Origin: Oceanospirillales bacterium | GTDB lineage: Bacteria; Pseudomonadota; Gammaproteobacteria; Pseudomonadales; Balneatricaceae | Assembly: GCA_018223185.1 (NCBI GenBank) | Contig: JAAEYW010000002.1 | Location: 62,001 to 126,000 of the forward strand | Length of the DNA stretch: 64,000 nt | Direction of reading: 5' to 3' | In this document: positions 60,912 to 64,000 of the stretch, in pieces | How the letters are laid out: each line of letters opens with the position of its first letter | Position numbering within the stretch: position 1 is the first letter of the stretch | Position numbers and translations under genes: made by a program | Notes under the pieces: generated by a model | Seen by the model: the letters and a program-made list of their open reading frames with translations, nothing else | Databases searched by the model: none | Told to the model about the DNA's origin: nothing

Positions 60912-61793
60912 ATGGATGCCAAGCCGTTGTTGCAACAATACCAGCAAAGGGTCGAGCAACAGCTGAAAACCGTCCTGAGCCTTTCAGGAGATGCCGAGAA
61001 AGTCCGCCAGGCAATGCAGTACTCCCTGTTTAATGGCGGCAAACGGGTACGCCCTGTACTCGTTTATATGGCCAATCAGTTGTTAGGCGGCAGCCTTGAA
61101 CAGGCGGATGCCGCCGCGTGCGCTATCGAATGTATTCACAGCTATTCGCTGGTGCATGATGATCTTCCGGCGATGGATGATGATGAGCTGCGCAGAGGCA
61201 AGCCAACCTGCCATATCGCGTTTGATGAAGCGACTGCAATTCTCGCAGGCGATGGCCTGCAAGCGCTGGCGTTTGAGCTACTGGCTACAGATACAACCTT
61301 ACCGGCTGAGACCTGTCTGAAAATGATCAGAATACTGGCCCGGGACAGTGGCTATCGGGGCATGGTGGGGGGGCAGTCTATTGACCTCTGCAACGAGGGG
61401 CAGCAGATCAGTGCCGGACAACTTGAGCTGATGCATCGCTATAAGACCGGCGCCCTGATCAGCGCCAGTATTGAGCTGGGGGCACTGTCGAGCAATCAGG
61501 CCAGCGACAGCGATCTGCAAGCACTGAGCAACTACTCCCGCGCCATCGGACTGGCCTTCCAGGTGAAAGACGATATCCTCGATATTGAGAGCAATACTGA
61601 AACGCTTGGAAAACCACAGGGTTCCGATCTGCTACTGGAGAAGTCCACCTACCCGGCACTGCTGGGTATGGCTGGCGCAAAGCAAAAACTGGCCCTTCTT
61701 AATGAACAGGCCCATACCAGTATCGACTATTTTAAAGATGCGGCTGCGCCACTTCACTGGCTGGCTGACTATATTGTTGAGCGCCAGTATTGA
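60912..61793 (+). CDS. ispA: Farnesyl diphosphate synthase
   Basis: Condenses IPP with DMAPP and GPP to farnesyl diphosphate. The 293 residues contain the two aspartate-rich motifs, DDLPAMDDD (after the residue triplet LVH) and DDILDIE, plus NGGKRVRPVLVYM and GGQSIDL. ATG 60912 follows GAGGAG and gives the usual N-terminus; the longer frame from 60888 would overlap xseB by 20 bases. dxs starts five bases after its stop. Confidence 0.95.
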   Translation: MDAKPLLQQYQQRVEQQLKTVLSLSGDAEKVRQAMQYSLFNGGKRVRPVLVYMANQLLGGSLEQADAAACAIECIHSYSLVHDDLPAMDDDELRRGKPTCHIAFDEATAILAGDGLQALAFELLATDTTLPAETCLKMIRILARDSGYRGMVGGQSIDLCNEGQQISAGQLELMHRYKTGALISASIELGALSSNQASDSDLQALSNYSRAIGLAFQVKDDILDIESNTETLGKPQGSDLLLEKSTYPALLGMAGAKQKLALLNEQAHTSIDYFKDAAAPLHWLADYIVERQY

Positions 61794-61798
61794 TTACT

Positions 61799-63574
61799 AT
61801 GTTTTATGCCATCCCCGAGTCCCGTCCGGAAACGCCACTGCTGGATCAGATGAACGCTCCGGCCGACCTTAGACGACTGCCAATCGAGCAACTGCCCTTG
61901 CTGGCTGAGCAGCTGCGTGCTTTTTTACTCTACTCCGTAGGTCAGACCGGCGGACACTTTGGTGCTGGCCTTGGAGTGATCGAACTGACCATCGCCCTGC
62001 ACTACCTGCTAAAGACACCGGATGATCATCTGATCTGGGATGTGGGCCATCAGAGCTATCCCCATAAGATTCTCACCGGGCGCAGGCAAGCAATGCTGAG
62101 CATCCGTCAGAAGGACGGACTGGCCCCCTTCCCGCGCATCAGCGAGAGTCAATATGATGATTTTGGCACGGGTCATTCGAGCACGTCGATCAGTGCCGCC
62201 CTGGGCATGGCTCTGGCGGACCGGCTTCAGGGGTTGCAACATAAAACAGTGGCCGTTATCGGTGATGGCGCCATGACTGCCGGGATGGCATTTGAGGCGC
62301 TGAACCATGCCGCCCATACCAATGCCAATCTGCTGGTGATACTCAACGATAACGATATGTCGATCTCCCACAATGAGGGAGGGCTGGCCACCTATCTGGC
62401 AAAAAACCTCAAGGATAAAATGGGCGCAACCACCGCAGCCCTGTTCGAAGCACTGGACTTCCACTACAACGGGCCTGTCGATGGCCATGATTTCAGTCAG
62501 TTATTACCCGCCCTGCAGCGGTCGCTGACCAGCAAAGGCCCCCAGTTTCTCCATATCACCACCCTGAAAGGCAAGGGTTTCGCCCCGGCAGAGAAAGACC
62601 CGGTGGGTTATCATGCCATCACTAAAATTGATCCGATCAAGCCGCCACCCGTCCAGCCAGCACTAAAACAACCCAGCTTCGCCAACATATTTGGCCGCTG
62701 GATCTGTGATCTGGCTGAAAACGACTCCCGCACTGTGGCGATTACCCCGGCAATGAGTGAAGGCTCAGATCTGATCGAGTTCTCCCGGCGGTTCAGCGAA
62801 CGCTTCTTTGATGTCGCCATTGCTGAACAGCATGCAGTGACCCTGGCGGCAGGCATGGCCTGCCGTCATATGAAACCGGTGGTGGCGATCTATTCGACCT
62901 TTCTGCAGCGCGGCTATGACCAGCTGATCCACGATGTCGCTATTCAGAATCTGGATATCCTGTTTGCCCTCGACAGGGCAGGTCTCGTGGGAGAGGATGG
63001 AGCAACCCACTCTGGCTGCTTTGATATCAGCTATCTGCGCTGCCTCCCCGGCATGATAATAATGACCCCTGCAGATGAGCAGGAGCTGTGCAACCTGTTA
63101 CAAACAGGCTATGAACATCAGGGGCCTGCAGCAGTGCGTTATCCCCGCGGGAAAGGTTCCGGCACCCCGATCAAAACTCCGGAGCTAATCCCCCCTGGCA
63201 AAGCCCGGCCGATACGGAAAGGAGAAAGCGCAGCGATTCTCAACTTCGGCCCGCTGCTGAATGAAGCCAGAGCAGCCGCTGAGCAGCTGAATCTGACACT
63301 GGTGGATATGCGCTTTGTTAAACCCCTGGACCACCAACTAATCGATCAACTGGCAGCAACACACCCTCTGCTGATTACACTTGAGGATCACGCAATCAAA
63401 GGTGGCGCCGGTTCTGAGGTGAGTGAGTACCTGCATACAAAAAGACACAGCAACCAGTTACTCAGTCTTGGCATTCCAGATCGCTGGATTGAGCATGCGA
63501 CACGCTCAGAACAACTGTCAGAGTGCGGCCTCGATAGTCAGGGCATTATCGACTCAATACAAAGCTGGCTGTAA
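61799..63574 (+). CDS. dxs: 1-deoxy-D-xylulose-5-phosphate synthase
   Basis: First step of the MEP isoprenoid pathway: pyruvate plus glyceraldehyde 3-phosphate, thiamine diphosphate-dependent. The 591 residues show the transketolase-like order: IWDVGHQSYPHKIL, DFGTGHSSTSISAALGMA, the ThDP motif AVIGDGAMTAGMAFEALNHA ... NDNDMSIS, then EQHAVTLAAGMA, DRAGLVGEDGATHSG and the C-terminal domain. Somewhat shorter than E. coli Dxs (620). ATG 61799 is used; TTG 61790 overlapping the ispA stop is an alternative. Confidence 0.96.
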   Translation: MFYAIPESRPETPLLDQMNAPADLRRLPIEQLPLLAEQLRAFLLYSVGQTGGHFGAGLGVIELTIALHYLLKTPDDHLIWDVGHQSYPHKILTGRRQAMLSIRQKDGLAPFPRISESQYDDFGTGHSSTSISAALGMALADRLQGLQHKTVAVIGDGAMTAGMAFEALNHAAHTNANLLVILNDNDMSISHNEGGLATYLAKNLKDKMGATTAALFEALDFHYNGPVDGHDFSQLLPALQRSLTSKGPQFLHITTLKGKGFAPAEKDPVGYHAITKIDPIKPPPVQPALKQPSFANIFGRWICDLAENDSRTVAITPAMSEGSDLIEFSRRFSERFFDVAIAEQHAVTLAAGMACRHMKPVVAIYSTFLQRGYDQLIHDVAIQNLDILFALDRAGLVGEDGATHSGCFDISYLRCLPGMIIMTPADEQELCNLLQTGYEHQGPAAVRYPRGKGSGTPIKTPELIPPGKARPIRKGESAAILNFGPLLNEARAAAEQLNLTLVDMRFVKPLDHQLIDQLAATHPLLITLEDHAIKGGAGSEVSEYLHTKRHSNQLLSLGIPDRWIEHATRSEQLSECGLDSQGIIDSIQSWL

Positions 63575-63638
63575 CGATCAGCCATCATCGCCGACAATCG
63601 AGCAGCTTACTTATAAGAGCAGCTATAAGAACAGCTAT

Positions 63639-63668
63639 AAAAAAAACCGGCATACGCCGGTTTTTTTT
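63639..63668. terminator. Terminator between dxs and ribA
   Basis: Eight As, CCGGC-ATAC-GCCGG, eight Ts. Symmetric, so it can terminate both convergent genes. Just upstream are three copies of a 12-bp repeat, RCAGCTATAAGA, at 63607-63642. Confidence 0.88.
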
Positions 63669-63669
63669 A

Positions 63670-64000
63670 TTATTCCTCTTCATCATCCTGAAAATGATGT
63701 TCGCTCATCAGGTGACCCAGCTTACCCATCTTGGTCGCCAGATACTGCTCATTGTGGCGATTTTTCCCCACCTGTAAAGGCACCCGGGCGGCAACATTCA
63801 GGCCATACTGTTCTAACGCTTTTACCTTACGCGGATTATTCGTCATCAGGTTGACACTGCTAACACCCAGATGTTCAAGCATCACCTGACACATACTGTA
63901 ATCACGCAGATCGGCGGCAAAGCCCAGTTTCTCATTGGCCTCCACCGTATCAGCCCCACCGTCCTGCAGGTGGTAGGCTTTAATTTTGTTAAGAAGGCCG
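63670..64000 (-). CDS. ribA: GTP cyclohydrolase II (N-terminus beyond window)
   Basis: First committed enzyme of riboflavin synthesis. Only the C-terminal 110 codons are present. They read [20 protein letters not shown] (the conserved catalytic Arg/Lys and substrate region), [29 protein letters not shown] and an acidic DDEEE tail. The frame is open to the right edge of the window. An apparent start at 63945 is internal. Convergent with dxs. Confidence 0.94.
   Translation of the reverse strand, partial: GLLNKIKAYHLQDGGADTVEANEKLGFAADLRDYSMCQVMLEHLGVSSVNLMTNNPRKVKALEQYGLNVAARVPLQVGKNRHNEQYLATKMGKLGHLMSEHHFQDDEEE

Overview
The window is about 64 kb of a gammaproteobacterial chromosome. The tmRNA tag (ANDDNYALAA), the order dnaK-grpE / recN-fur-bamE-rnfH-ratA-smpB-ssrA, sodium-type flagellar stator genes (pomAB) and a sodium symporter point to a marine lineage. 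My best guess is the Oceanospirillaceae (Amphritea/Neptunomonas-like); this is inference from content, not a database match.

Layout. 1-8.7 kb is conserved core: the end of the DnaK chaperone operon with a readable heat-shock promoter, recN with a readable LexA box, fur, bamE, rnfH-ratA, an NSS sodium symporter, smpB and the tmRNA gene ssrA. 8.73-20.85 kb is an integrated island, bounded by 16-bp direct repeats that copy the 3' end of ssrA. It carries a P4-type tyrosine integrase, an AlpA-like regulator, several unknown small genes (one with six iteron-like 11-bp repeats inside it), and a type I restriction-modification operon hsdR-hsdM-hsdS coupled to a DUF3800 gene. The native ssrA terminator now lies beyond the right end; a hairpin just inside the left end can replace it.

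20.9-34.5 kb is accessory metabolism: yggL, an aromatic hydroxylase divergent from a sulfide:quinone oxidoreductase (with a palindromic operator on its promoter), an AT-rich pair encoding a DUF3883 protein and a four-helix membrane protein, a cytochrome c'/dihaem cytochrome c operon, a GNAT-C39 peptidase fusion next to an RLAN/ATP-grasp ligase, an ArgD-like aminotransferase preceded by four 48-bp tandem repeats, and an AraC regulator. 34.6-47.9 kb is a two-partner secretion locus: a TpsB transporter and a 3844-residue TpsA exoprotein whose last third is a very long charged coiled coil instead of the usual toxin tip.

48.1-64 kb returns to mostly housekeeping genes: fumarase, a QEGLA-motif protein with an MgtC-like protein and ptsP, a GT39 glycosyltransferase, a dienelactone hydrolase broken by an in-frame TGA, a 2OG-Fe(II) oxygenase, a winged-helix protein, a small cytochrome c5, pomAB, xseB-ispA-dxs (isoprenoid precursors) and the start of ribA. 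The strongest candidates for new biology are the coiled-coil TpsA, the ssrA island with its internal iterons and operator-like palindromes, and the DUF3883/membrane-protein pair.
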